Shown: positions 53,209 to 61,949 of the stretch, piece after piece
Numbering within the stretch: position 1 is the first letter of the stretch
Layout: each line of letters begins with the position of its first letter
Source of the DNA: an uncultured Halocynthiibacter sp.
GTDB taxonomy: Bacteria > Pseudomonadota > Alphaproteobacteria > Rhodobacterales > Rhodobacteraceae
Direction: 5' to 3'
DNA: 64,000 bases
Assembly: GCA_947503035.1 (NCBI GenBank)
Contig: CANNCD010000007.1
Location: 52,228 to 116,227 of the forward strand
Position numbers and translations under genes: made by a program
The notes under the pieces: generated by a model
The model's input: the letters and a program-made list of their open reading frames with translations, nothing else
Told to the model about the DNA's origin: nothing
Databases searched by the model: none

Positions 53209-55167
53209 TCAATCCCCCGCCGCGCGACCTTTGAGGGCGATGATGCCCTTGGGTCGGAACTGAATGAAAATAATGATGAAGATGATCATGAATGTCTGCG
53301 CCGCAAGCGTGTTGCCTGGGTTCATCCATTCGATGCCTTTCTGAAGGAAACCAATCATGGTCGCACCGGCAAGGGTGCCCCAGATGTTACCAACCCCGCC
53401 GACCACAACGGTCATAAAGGATTGCACGATATAGTCTGATCCAAGCTCGGAGGTCACCTTGGCAAACAGGCCAATCGCAACACCGGCGATGCCCGCAATG
53501 CCAGAGCCAAGCCCAAAGGTCATCATGTTGATCTTATCTGGGTTGATGCCCATCGATGCGGCCATACGTGGGTTTTGCGTCACGGCGCGGACCTCAAGAC
53601 CCAAACGGGTGCGTTTCATGATGAACAGGAACAGCGCAAGGAAGATGAGCGCGAGAACAAAGATTGCGATGCGGATATAGGAAATCGCGACCACGTCGTT
53701 GAACACCAGCGCACCATCAAGCCAACCGGGGGACGTCAAAGGACGCGCCTGCGTGCCAAAGATGTTCTTGGCCAGCTGTTGCAGGGCAATCGAAATACCG
53801 AAGGTCGCCAAAAGGGTTTCAAGCGGGCGGTTATACAGGTGACGGATCACCAGACGCTCCATCAACACACCGGCGGCGAATGTCACTGCGAACGCAAGTG
53901 GCAGCGCGACGATGATCGACACGGTGTAATTGGTGATGAACTGTTGCACTACATAACCGGTATAGGCGCCCAGCATGATGAATTCGCCGTGGGCCATGTT
54001 GATCACGCCCATGACGCCGAATGTGATCGCAAGACCAATCGCGGCAAGGAAAAAGATCGAGGCAAGCGAGAGCGCGTCCAAACCAAGGTCAAGCGCGGTT
54101 GAGGCGCCAACTTTGAGGTTGATCGCATCCAACACATCGGCCGCGGCTGTGGTCACATCGGCATTGGTTTCGATGTATGTGTCGAAATACGAATGCGCCG
54201 CGACGGCCGCGGATTTTTCTGCGGCATCAATAAAGAACGGCACCGCGCCGGCCTCGGCCAAGGCGGCGTATGCGGCGGTTCGGTTTTCTTCGGTGTTTAG
54301 CTGGGAGGTTGGGATTCCCCCGACTTTGCCGCCGACGATATTGTCGGACAGCGCCGCGCGCATTTCTGCCGCGGTTGGGACGGGCAGGGCAAGATCAGCT
54401 GCAACCAAAAGGTCGTACGCCTCATCCTCAGTCAGGTCTTTGCCAACGGTAAGCGGCGCGGCGGGGTTGCCATCTGGGCGGTCAATCGCGGCCACACGTG
54501 TCGTCGCAAGAATGGGGTTTAACGCGGCACGTGCGTCAACACCAAGATCGCCACGAAGGCTCTCGATTGCGTCGATACGTAGGGCAGGGTCGGTTTCGAA
54601 TTGCACCGTCAAAAGACGCAAAAGACGTTCTTTGCGTTCTTTGATCGCAGGGTCCGTTTCGCCGTCAATCGCACCACGAAGCGCAGGCAGGTGCGTCGCA
54701 TTCGGGTCGCGTTGGATCGCGTCAAGGCTCTCGCTGCGTACCAATGGATCGTCGGCCAACAGTTGGAACTGCACCAATGCGGCACCGATCATCGCGCGGA
54801 TGCCGGAATTCGGTTTGATCTGTTTTAGGGTATTCTTTTCAACGGCTTCGACATCGGCACCGGTTTCGATATCGATCAATGTATATGTCTTGTCTTCGTT
54901 GGCGCGGGCGAAAAAGAACTGTTTGTCGTCCTTGCGCTGCCAAAGCTCTTTGGCTTGCCATTTTTCCAGAACATCGCGCGCACCAGAAAGGCCACTGTCG
55001 CGGATCGCGTCGATCGCGGGCTCGATGGTTTTGCGGGAACTCTTGGCGATGATCGCCTCGTTCTCTTGGAGAATGGATTGGATGGTCGGGCTCTGCGCCG
55101 TTGCAGAGAGCGCGCCGAACAACAACATCAAAGTCATCGTGAGCGTCGCTAGAAAAATGCGTGCCAT
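53209..55167 (-). CDS. urtB: urea ABC transporter permease UrtB
   Basis: A 652-residue protein. A signal peptide (about 1-24, ending SATAQS) and a large periplasmic helical domain (to about 350) precede a LivH-like permease with about eight membrane segments. This long form is usual for UrtB in proteobacteria. The periplasmic part may interact with the binding protein UrtA. It follows urtA with 62 bp between. Confidence 0.94.
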   Translation of the reverse strand: MARIFLATLTMTLMLLFGALSATAQSPTIQSILQENEAIIAKSSRKTIEPAIDAIRDSGLSGARDVLEKWQAKELWQRKDDKQFFFARANEDKTYTLIDIETGADVEAVEKNTLKQIKPNSGIRAMIGAALVQFQLLADDPLVRSESLDAIQRDPNATHLPALRGAIDGETDPAIKERKERLLRLLTVQFETDPALRIDAIESLRGDLGVDARAALNPILATTRVAAIDRPDGNPAAPLTVGKDLTEDEAYDLLVAADLALPVPTAAEMRAALSDNIVGGKVGGIPTSQLNTEENRTAAYAALAEAGAVPFFIDAAEKSAAVAAHSYFDTYIETNADVTTAAADVLDAINLKVGASTALDLGLDALSLASIFFLAAIGLAITFGVMGVINMAHGEFIMLGAYTGYVVQQFITNYTVSIIVALPLAFAVTFAAGVLMERLVIRHLYNRPLETLLATFGISIALQQLAKNIFGTQARPLTSPGWLDGALVFNDVVAISYIRIAIFVLALIFLALFLFIMKRTRLGLEVRAVTQNPRMAASMGINPDKINMMTFGLGSGIAGIAGVAIGLFAKVTSELGSDYIVQSFMTVVVGGVGNIWGTLAGATMIGFLQKGIEWMNPGNTLAAQTFMIIFIIIFIQFRPKGIIALKGRAAGD

Positions 55168-55229
55168 TGGGGGTGCCTAAATAAAGTGGCCGAGGGGACA
55201 ATTCCCCTCGGCCGTATTTTTACGTCAGA

Positions 55230-56492
55230 TTAGTAGTTGGATTTGATCTGTACGCAGGAAGACGTTTCGGTGTTGTACATGCCGCAACCAAGGTCTTTCC
55301 AGTCGGATTTAAGAACCGCAGATTCAGCCAAGAAGTCTGTCCATGCATCGCCTGGAACTTCTGTTGTTTGGCTGATGATGTCGAATTGACCGTCTGCTTG
55401 GATCTCACCAATAAGAACTGGTTTCGCAAGGTGGTGGTTTGGCAACATAACCGCTGTACCGCCAGTAAGGTTCGGGAACTCTTGGCCGTACATCGCAGTG
55501 CGAACTGCGTCTACGTCTGTTGTGCCCGCTGCTTCAACCGCGTTCACCCACATGTTGAAACCGATATAGTGTGCTTCCATTGGGTCGTTTGTTACGCGCT
55601 CTTCGCCCATCTTGGCTTTCCAAGCAGCGATGAATTCGTCGTTTGCTTCGGATTCTGCAGACTGGAAGTAGTTCCAAGCGGCCAAGTGACCTTCGAGGTT
55701 AGTGGTGTCTAGACCAGCAAGCTCTTCTTCACCCACAGAGAAGGCAACAACAGGGATGTCATCCGCAGAGATGCCAGCCGCAGCAAGTTCTTTGTAAAAG
55801 CCGATGTTCGCGTCGCCGTTGATTGTGGAGATCACACCAACTTTTTTGCCGTCGGCGCCAAGCGCAACAACGTCAGCAACGATCTTGGACCAGTCAGAGT
55901 GACCGAATGGTGTATAGTTCACAAAGATGTCTTCAGCAGCGATGCCAGAGTCTTTGAGGTACTGCTCAAGAATTTTGTTTGTTGTACGTGGGTACACATA
56001 GTCGGTGCCAAGAAGGGCGAATTTTTCAACGCCAAGCTCTTCTAGGTAGTAGTCTGTCGCTGGGATCGCTTGCTGGTTTGGAGCCGCGCCAGTGTAGAAT
56101 ACGTTCTTGGAAGACTCTTCGCCTTCGTACTGAACTGGGTAGAACAGAAGACCGTTAAGTTCTTCGATCACTGGAAGAACGGATTTACGAGACACAGATG
56201 TCCAGTTGCCGAAGATCACGTCAACTTCGTGTACTTCCAAAAGCTCGCGTGCTTTCTCCGCGAACAGTGGCCAGTCGGATGCTGGGTCAACAACAACCGG
56301 AACAAGCATCTCGCCGTTGATGCCGCCTTTGGCATTCTGCTCTTCGATAAGAAGAAGCATCGTGTCTTTGAGTGTTGTTTCGGAAATGGCCATGGTGCCG
56401 GAAAGTGAGTGTAGAACGCCTACTTTGATGTCAGCTGCGGCGGTCGTTGCCATGGCAGCCAGAAGAGCGGCGGAGGAGACTAGTTTTTTCAT
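55230..56492 (-). CDS. urtA: urea ABC transporter substrate-binding protein UrtA
   Basis: A 420-residue periplasmic binding protein with a signal peptide (MKKLVSSAALLAAMATTAAA). The mature part begins DIKVGVLHSLSGTMAISE, typical of UrtA, with FGNWTSVSRKSVLPV, FYPVQYEGEE and VYPRTTNKI. The codon use is biased like a highly expressed gene. The start at 56492 has AGGGATAAAGAAA upstream. It is the first and probably the most abundant product of the operon. No urease genes are in this window. Confidence 0.96.
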   Translation of the reverse strand: MKKLVSSAALLAAMATTAAADIKVGVLHSLSGTMAISETTLKDTMLLLIEEQNAKGGINGEMLVPVVVDPASDWPLFAEKARELLEVHEVDVIFGNWTSVSRKSVLPVIEELNGLLFYPVQYEGEESSKNVFYTGAAPNQQAIPATDYYLEELGVEKFALLGTDYVYPRTTNKILEQYLKDSGIAAEDIFVNYTPFGHSDWSKIVADVVALGADGKKVGVISTINGDANIGFYKELAAAGISADDIPVVAFSVGEEELAGLDTTNLEGHLAAWNYFQSAESEANDEFIAAWKAKMGEERVTNDPMEAHYIGFNMWVNAVEAAGTTDVDAVRTAMYGQEFPNLTGGTAVMLPNHHLAKPVLIGEIQADGQFDIISQTTEVPGDAWTDFLAESAVLKSDWKDLGCGMYNTETSSCVQIKSNY

Positions 56493-56589
56493 TTTCTTTA
56501 TCCCTGTTGTTTTTCGGCGATCATGTTTGATGCGCACTTCAAGGACCGTATTTCCTTAATGTGTTGCTGGATGTAGAATATAATGGCAT

Positions 56590-56616
56590 ATTGCGTTGCA
56601 AAAAATGCAACGCAAT
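56590..56616 (+). promoter_or_regulatory. perfect 11-bp inverted repeat overlapping the LysR start codon
   Basis: ATTGCGTTGCA at 56590-56600 and its exact complement at 56606-56616, separated by AAAAA. The right arm covers the first two bases of the ATG at 56615. It could be a LysR operator controlling urtA and its own gene, or an RNA hairpin masking translation initiation. Confidence 0.6.
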
Positions 56617-57502
56617 GCGGGATCTGACAGTGAAACACCTCCAATTGTATATGGCGATAAAAGCCATCGTAGACGAAGGATCATTCCGTAAGGCTTCGGA
56701 ATTGCTGGGTATTTCTCCGTCATCTCTACTTCGCCAGGTCAAGGGGCTTGAGGAGGAACTCGACGCACCGCTTTTTGACCGGTTTTCAGGGGGCGTTCGA
56801 TTGACGACCGTGGGTGAAATTTACTACCGCACATTTAATGAGCATCTTGCCCAAATGGATCGCGCAAAAGAAACGGTATCGGACCTACGAGGAGTGCGAA
56901 TCGGTCACGTGCGCATTGCCGTGAGCCCCGAATTGGCACCTCACTATCTGTTCTCTCAGGTGCAAACGTTTCGTCAAACACATCCACGGGTGACGTTTTC
57001 GATCATTCCTACCCCTTCGGTAAGTTTCTCTGAGGCCTTGATGGAGGGGCAAGCCGATCTTGCGCTGATCTTGCTGCCGGTGATGCGGTCGGGGATCGAA
57101 ACCCTCGCGTCGCGTGATGTGTCGCTATCGGTGGTTGTGCCAACCGGAAGTCAAACGGTTCTCTATCCTCATGATCTAGAAGACCATCAGATGATTGTGC
57201 CTACCCATGTATCTGGTGTGCGTGAAATGTTGGATGTGCATTTTGGCAAAAGACAGATCTTGCTGGATCAAGCGATCGAAACGGATCATCTTTTGCCGCC
57301 TCATCTGTTGCCGCGCCCCAGTCTTCAGTTTTGGCCAGCTGTCGCGCTGGATGTGGATGCGCTTCAACGGCTTGGGGGGCAGGTCGGTGTTCTGACTGGT
57401 TTGCCGCGTGTTCGCTTATCGCTTTGTCAGTTGGGCGGCCGTGTTTTACCGGTTGCGGCTGCGCGGTTCGGGATGCAGCTTCAGGAACTGCTTCACGAAT
57501 AA
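56615..57502 (+). CDS. LysR-family transcriptional regulator
   Basis: A 295-residue LysR-type regulator. The helix-turn-helix is at about 8-65 (MAIKAIVDEGSFRKASELLGISPSSLLRQVKGLEEELDAPLFDR, which I cite only in part), and the substrate-binding domain at about 90-290. It is divergent from urtA, so it probably controls urea uptake; the inducer is unknown. The start at 56615 is the first ATG giving a normal LysR N-terminus; TTG/ATG codons upstream would include the inverted repeat. It converges with the HAMP gene. Confidence 0.85.
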   Translation: MRDLTVKHLQLYMAIKAIVDEGSFRKASELLGISPSSLLRQVKGLEEELDAPLFDRFSGGVRLTTVGEIYYRTFNEHLAQMDRAKETVSDLRGVRIGHVRIAVSPELAPHYLFSQVQTFRQTHPRVTFSIIPTPSVSFSEALMEGQADLALILLPVMRSGIETLASRDVSLSVVVPTGSQTVLYPHDLEDHQMIVPTHVSGVREMLDVHFGKRQILLDQAIETDHLLPPHLLPRPSLQFWPAVALDVDALQRLGGQVGVLTGLPRVRLSLCQLGGRVLPVAAARFGMQLQELLHE

Positions 57503-57510
57503 CCCTGCAT

Positions 57511-58062
57511 CTATTTTGATCGTGTGATTGGGTTTGGCTTGGGCCGCATTGGATTTCTGACGGGTGAACTTCCCTTGAACAAATCGCTGCGCCGCGGTCT
57601 CTTTTCGGTCGGGTCCGTGGATGGCGTTATGGTGGCTGTCGCCTCAATCACTGCGCTGACGCGAGACACTTCAAATAGAAGCTTTGCGATAGGGTCGTGA
57701 CCGTTGCGAAGGGCAGGGTCCAGATCGGCCCGTCTGTATCGAAAGCCTGTATCGCCCTCGGCCAGTCTTTGGACCGCTAGAATGGGACGGGTCAGTGTGC
57801 GTTCATAGGTCTGCATTATCCAAACGGCAATGAGACCCGAAAGCCCTGCCGCAATCGCCAATGCGATCGTTGTTGTATATTTGAGCTCTTGGCGGGCGCG
57901 TGCGAATTCCTGCGCCGCGATATTGGGGTCAACGGCATAGGTGGTGGAAAATTCAGTCGCGATACTTGCGGAATGGGTCAGCGTCGCAAACGCGATTGCC
58001 ATCCACGTTGCCGCCATTACGAAACAGGCACAGGCCACTTTGATCCGAAATTCAATACGCAT
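57511..58062 (-). CDS. membrane protein with HAMP-like domain and no output domain
   Basis: A 183-residue protein. Membrane segment 1 (about 6-30), a short periplasmic stretch with FSTTYAVDPNIAAQEFARARQEL, membrane segment 2 (about 63-83) and a HAMP-like linker (RPILAVQRLAEGDTGFRYRRADLD) are visible; after that only a polar, basic tail remains. No kinase, cyclase or methyl-accepting domain follows. Either a stand-alone HAMP sensor fragment that pairs with a partner, or a truncated remnant. The start is the ATG at 58062; an upstream ATG at 58110 has less support. Confidence 0.6.
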   Translation of the reverse strand: MRIEFRIKVACACFVMAATWMAIAFATLTHSASIATEFSTTYAVDPNIAAQEFARARQELKYTTTIALAIAAGLSGLIAVWIMQTYERTLTRPILAVQRLAEGDTGFRYRRADLDPALRNGHDPIAKLLFEVSRVSAVIEATATITPSTDPTEKRPRRSDLFKGSSPVRNPMRPKPNPITRSK

Positions 58063-58149
58063 GAATGCCTCAATCGTTACACGCAAATATGGGATCACTA
58101 TGGCCTGCAATGATTATGAACCGGTTAAAATCACCACTGCTTTCCGTTA

Positions 58150-58533
58150 CTAGCCCAGATAGTCAATGATGGGGCAATCGGGGCGATCATCCCCGCGGCA
58201 TGTCCGCACAAGATGGGATAGATCGTCATGCAAAGATTGGAGTTCGCGTTGCTTTTCTTCGATTTCCTCAAGGCGTTTTGACGCGATGCGTTTGACCTCG
58301 GCGCTGTTGCGGGATTGGTCTTGGTACAGTCCCAACAGGTCGCGACATTCCTCGATGGTGAACCCAAAGGCGCGAGACCGGCGAATGAACACCAGCTTGC
58401 GCACTGCGGTGTCATCATAGGTACGGTAGCCCGCGCTTGATCGCGATGGGGCCTCGACCAGCCCAATGTTGGCATAGTAACGAACTGTTTTCACGGGCAG
58501 GCCAGCGGCCTTGGATGCGGCAGAGATATTCAT
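58150..58533 (-). CDS. cueR: Cu(I)-responsive MerR-family regulator CueR
   Basis: A 127-residue MerR protein. The N-terminal helix-turn-helix (SKAAGLPVKTVRYYANIGLV) and dimerisation helix are followed by the metal loop CRGDDRPDC, with Cys112 and Cys120, and Ser77 at the position that selects +1 metals in CueR. It would activate a copper ATPase or chaperone promoter, but no such target is within the window. It diverges from the TPP leader. Confidence 0.9.
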   Translation of the reverse strand: MNISAASKAAGLPVKTVRYYANIGLVEAPSRSSAGYRTYDDTAVRKLVFIRRSRAFGFTIEECRDLLGLYQDQSRNSAEVKRIASKRLEEIEEKQRELQSLHDDLSHLVRTCRGDDRPDCPIIDYLG

Positions 58534-58671
58534 GTGATTGCGCCTTAACTCTCCAGTTGCGGGAAAGATTAGATCGGGGGCGTATGGAATGCAAACGCGT
58601 TGCCGCGCCCGTCATGAATTGAACGCAACGATAACCGTTTGACGCGTTGGCGCGATCAATCTACATGTTTC

Positions 58672-58773
58672 GACAAGAACTGTTGGGGTGCCCTTTTCGG
58701 GCTGAGATGCACTTGGTGCGGACCCATTGAACCTGAACCGGTTAGGACCGGCGGAGGGAACAGCTTGCGGACC
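58672..58773 (+). ncRNA. TPP riboswitch (thi box)
   Basis: The conserved thi-box elements are visible in order: GGGGUGCCC, GGGCUGAGAUG (58699-58709), GACCC, and UGAACCUGAACCGGUUAGGACCGGCGGAGGGAACA (58728-58762, named here only by parts: CUGA, CCGG/CCGG stem and GGAGGGAA). It binds thiamin pyrophosphate to shut off the salvage operon. The end of the aptamer is about 228 nt upstream of the thiY start, much longer than usual for SD-sequestering types. Confidence 0.95.
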
Positions 58774-58834
58774 AGAGGTCCGTTATGGTCGTGACCGTTT
58801 GCCATCCTGATCCCGTACATCTGGGGTATAGACA

Positions 58835-58990
58835 ATGAGGGCTCGTGCGACCGCGGTTTCGACCGTCTCCCTTCTATTTCTTGATGTTCTACCGACGTTG
58901 TCCCCATGGCCAATGCGGTTCGGTCGCCCCCAACCCACGCTTTCATTCCATGCAAAGGGCGAACGCATATGTTTCGCCCTCAGAGGGTAA
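58835..58990 (+). CDS. possible 51-residue leader open reading frame before thiY
   Basis: ATG at 58835 with CTGGGGT nine bases upstream, open for 51 codons to TAA at 58988-58990, ten bases before the thiY ATG. The peptide is rich in Arg, Leu and Pro, with a hydrophobic SLLFLDVLPTL stretch. It might couple translation to thiY or be chance; no family is recognised. Confidence 0.25.
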   Translation: MRARATAVSTVSLLFLDVLPTLSPWPMRFGRPQPTLSFHAKGERICFALRG

Positions 58991-59000
58991 GGAGACCCCT

Positions 59001-59936
59001 ATGAAACACCTCATCACCGCAGCGGCGCTGCTTTTGGCGACACCGGCATTGGCCGAAGACAAGATGACGCTTTTGCTTGATTGGTTCATCAACCCCGACC
59101 ACGGCCCGATTATCGTGGCAGAGGAGCTGGGATATTTCGCGGACCAAGGTCTTGATGTGGAAATCGTGCCGCCCGCCGATCCATCCGCGCCGCCGAAATT
59201 GGTTGCCGCGGGCCAAGGTGACATCGCGGTAAGCTATCAGCCTAGCCAGCATTTGCATGTGGCACAGGGGCTTCCGCTTACACGTGTTGGGACATTGGTG
59301 GCGACGCCGCTGAACTGTCTGTTGGTTCTCAAAGATGGCCCAATCCAAGAGATCCGCCAACTTAAGGGCGCGACCATTGGCTTTTCCGTGGCTGGTGTAG
59401 AAGAAGCCGTTCTTTCCGCGATGTTGGGCCGCCATGGCGTGTCATTGGATGACGTGGAATTGGTCAACGTGAATTTCTCCCTCAGCCCGTCTCTTATGTC
59501 CGGTCAGGTGGATGCCGTTATCGGTGCCTACCGTAACTTTGAGCTGAACCAGATGGAGATCGAAGGCGTAGAGGGCCGCTGTTTCTATGTCGAAGAAGAG
59601 GGCGTGCCGACCTATGACGAATTGATCTATGTGGCGAACCCCGAACGTATGGACGTGGACCAAGTGCGCCGCTTCCTGCGCGCGACCGAATTGGCGACAC
59701 AGTATATCGTCAACAACCCAGATGCATCATGGGAGCTGTTCAAGGGCTATGCCCCTGAGCTTGATGATGAGCTGAACGCCAAGGCGTGGGTCGACACATT
59801 GCCACGTTTCGCCCTGCGCCCCGAGGCATTGGACGAAGGCCGCTATACCCGTTTCGAAGCCTTTCTTGCCGAAAGCGGTTTGGTCGAAGGTACACGTCCG
59901 GTGTCTGCGCTTGCTGTTGATCTGGGGGCAGAATGA
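59001..59936 (+). CDS. thiY: thiamin-pyrimidine precursor ABC transporter substrate-binding protein ThiY
   Basis: A 311-residue periplasmic protein of the NMT1/THI5-like family. The signal peptide covers about 1-18 (ending TPALA). MTLLLDWFINPDHGPIIVAEELGYFADQGLDVEI is the THI5-like start of the mature part. Relatives bind N-formyl-4-amino-5-aminomethyl-2-methylpyrimidine, a thiamin breakdown product. A strong AAGGAGA precedes the ATG at 59001. It is first in the operon thiY-tenA-thiZ-tenA-thiX under a TPP riboswitch. Confidence 0.92.
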   Translation: MKHLITAAALLLATPALAEDKMTLLLDWFINPDHGPIIVAEELGYFADQGLDVEIVPPADPSAPPKLVAAGQGDIAVSYQPSQHLHVAQGLPLTRVGTLVATPLNCLLVLKDGPIQEIRQLKGATIGFSVAGVEEAVLSAMLGRHGVSLDDVELVNVNFSLSPSLMSGQVDAVIGAYRNFELNQMEIEGVEGRCFYVEEEGVPTYDELIYVANPERMDVDQVRRFLRATELATQYIVNNPDASWELFKGYAPELDDELNAKAWVDTLPRFALRPEALDEGRYTRFEAFLAESGLVEGTRPVSALAVDLGAE

Positions 59937-60601
59937 CCTACGGGACCACATTCAAGGCTTGGCGGGATAATACCCCCGCTTGGCCGGCCTATACCGAACA
60001 TGCGTTTGTCCAAGGTTTGGGTGACGGAACCCTGCCAGAGGCGGCGTTTCTGCATTACCTCAAACAGGACTATGTCTTTTTGATCCACTTTTCGCGCGCG
60101 TGGGCCCTTGCGATTACCAAGGCCGATACCGTCGAAGAGATGCGCCTCGCAGCGGGGACCGTGAACGGGTTGATCAACGAAGAGATCGCGCTTCATATCA
60201 AAACCTGCGCCGAGGCGGGGATTGATGAGGCGACCCTGTTTGCCACAGAAGAACGGCAGGAAAATCTAGCCTATACGCGTTATGTTTTGGATGCGGGGCA
60301 TTCGGGTGATCTGTTGGATTTGCTGGCGGCACTTGCGCCTTGCGTGATGGGCTATGGCGAAATTGGCCGGACCTTGGCCGCGACGAAAACCGCCGACACC
60401 TATGGCGAATGGATCGGCACCTATGCCAGCGATGGCTATCAACAGGTGTGCGCCGATGTGGGTGCCTTGATCGATGCGGCGGTCGCGCGGCGTCTGGGCG
60501 ATGACCCGACCCAAAGCCCGCGCTGGGCGAGCCTTCAGAAACGCTTCGCCATGGCGACACAGCTTGAGGTTGGGTTCTGGGACATGGGGCTTGCCCCGTG
60601 A
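59933..60601 (+). CDS. tenA: aminopyrimidine aminohydrolase TenA (cysteine type, TenA_C)
   Basis: A 222-residue TenA. The all-helical fold carries the catalytic Cys137 in APCVMGYGEIG, with Asp46 (QDY), Tyr114 and Glu212 at the positions used by B. subtilis TenA. It converts 4-amino-5-aminomethyl-2-methylpyrimidine to hydroxymethylpyrimidine for thiamin salvage. It overlaps thiY by ATGA and thiZ by GTGA. Confidence 0.92.
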   Translation: MTYGTTFKAWRDNTPAWPAYTEHAFVQGLGDGTLPEAAFLHYLKQDYVFLIHFSRAWALAITKADTVEEMRLAAGTVNGLINEEIALHIKTCAEAGIDEATLFATEERQENLAYTRYVLDAGHSGDLLDLLAALAPCVMGYGEIGRTLAATKTADTYGEWIGTYASDGYQQVCADVGALIDAAVARRLGDDPTQSPRWASLQKRFAMATQLEVGFWDMGLAP

Positions 60602-61299
60602 CCGCGCCCATCACGATAACGGGGTCGGCGTCCATCGATGGCACGCCGATCTTTTCCGGTCTCGACCTGACCCTTGCGCCGCAAAAATGGACTTGTCTTT
60701 TGGGGGCGAGCGGGGTGGGGAAATCCACCGTGCTTCGTCTGTTCGCAGGGTTGACCGAGGGGGTGACGTTCGACGGCACGCTCCACGTCCCTGATCGCGT
60801 GGCCCTGATGGCGCAGCGCGATCTGTTGCTGCCGTGGCTGTCGGTGTTTGACAACGTCATGGTCGGCGCGCGCCTTCGTGGTGAACGTCCCGACCGCGAC
60901 CGCGCCGCAGAACGGCTGGCGCAGGTTGGCCTGTCCGATCATGCCGATAAATTGCCGGCGGCCCTGTCTGGTGGGCAACGTCAACGTGTGGCCCTTGCGC
61001 GGACCCTGATGGAGGATCGCGACGTGGTCTTGTTGGACGAACCCTTCTCGGCGCTTGATGCATTGACCCGCGCCCAGATGCAGGACCTGACCGCAGAACT
61101 TTTGACGGACCGTACCGTTCTTCTTGTGACCCATGATCCGGCCGAGGCCGCGCGTCTGGGCCATACCATCACCATCATGACACCGTCGGGTCGCATCGAT
61201 GTGCCGGCCCCGACCACACCGATCCCGCGCGCGCTCAACGCCCCCGAGGTGTTGCACGCGCAGACTGACCTTTTTGACCGCCTTCGGAGCCCATTATGA
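60598..61299 (+). CDS. thiZ: thiamin-precursor ABC transporter ATP-binding protein ThiZ
   Basis: A 233-residue ATPase: Walker A GASGVGKS (36-43), [28 protein letters not shown] and VTHDPAEAARLG. The class is that of nitrate/taurine/THI5-like importers. Start GTG overlaps tenA (GTGA). Its identity as ThiZ follows from its place between thiY and thiX. Confidence 0.9.
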   Translation: MTAPITITGSASIDGTPIFSGLDLTLAPQKWTCLLGASGVGKSTVLRLFAGLTEGVTFDGTLHVPDRVALMAQRDLLLPWLSVFDNVMVGARLRGERPDRDRAAERLAQVGLSDHADKLPAALSGGQRQRVALARTLMEDRDVVLLDEPFSALDALTRAQMQDLTAELLTDRTVLLVTHDPAEAARLGHTITIMTPSGRIDVPAPTTPIPRALNAPEVLHAQTDLFDRLRSPL

Positions 61300-61949
61300 C
61301 CGCCACAGCCCAGCTTCAATCTCTTGTGTCCGACGACTGGCACGCCGCGACGCACCACGCGTTCACCGATGCCTTGGTCGATGGCACGTTGTGCACCGAT
61401 AAAATGGCGGGCTATTTGCAACAGGATTACCTGTTCGTCGAAGGGTTCGTGCGGTTGTTGGCATCCGCCGTTGCCCATGCGCCGACGCTGGCCGATGCGG
61501 TCCCTGGGGCCCAGTTCCTTGGGCTAATCTGTGGGCCAGAGAACACCTATTTTCTGCGCTCACTCGAGGCACTTGATGTCGCGCCTACCGGCGTCGCCGC
61601 CCCCGAAACCGTGGCGTTTCAGCAATTGATGGACGAGGCGCGCATGTCGGGGCGTTACGAAATCATGTTGTCGGTGCTGACGGTTGCCGAATGGATCTAT
61701 CTCGACTGGGCTGCGCCCTATGAGGATCGCGCCGAAGACCTGCCGTTCTGGTTCGGCGAGTGGATCACGCTTCATGCGGGCGAGGGGTTCACCGGTGTCG
61801 TGTCATACCTGCGTGGTCAACTGGACACCGCGTGGGAGACCCTCGATGACACCGCCCGCAAAGAGGTGACCGCGACCTTTACCAAGGCCGTAAAGCTTGA
61901 GCGCGCGTTCTTTGATGCGTCTTGGGCTGGCTTTCCGGTGGCCAAGTGA
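61296..61949 (+). CDS. TenA_E-type thiaminase II family protein
   Basis: A 217-residue second TenA in the same operon. The catalytic cysteine is missing: the equivalent stretch reads VLTVAEWIYLDWA with Ala131 and Glu132, the pattern of the TenA_E subfamily. Asp44 is retained (QDY). TenA_E members in plants deformylate the formylaminopyrimidine and hydrolyse the amine; such a role upstream of the Cys-type TenA would fit the transported substrate. It overlaps thiZ by ATGA and thiX by GTGA. Confidence 0.88.
   Translation: MTATAQLQSLVSDDWHAATHHAFTDALVDGTLCTDKMAGYLQQDYLFVEGFVRLLASAVAHAPTLADAVPGAQFLGLICGPENTYFLRSLEALDVAPTGVAAPETVAFQQLMDEARMSGRYEIMLSVLTVAEWIYLDWAAPYEDRAEDLPFWFGEWITLHAGEGFTGVVSYLRGQLDTAWETLDDTARKEVTATFTKAVKLERAFFDASWAGFPVAK

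Noticed and set aside
53975..55180. 401-codon frame antisense to urtB
   Set aside because: Low-complexity serine/alanine-rich product mirroring urtB codons.
58656..58955. Frame on the minus strand over the TPP riboswitch
   Set aside because: The region is a clear thi-box RNA on the plus strand; the frame has no ribosome-binding site.
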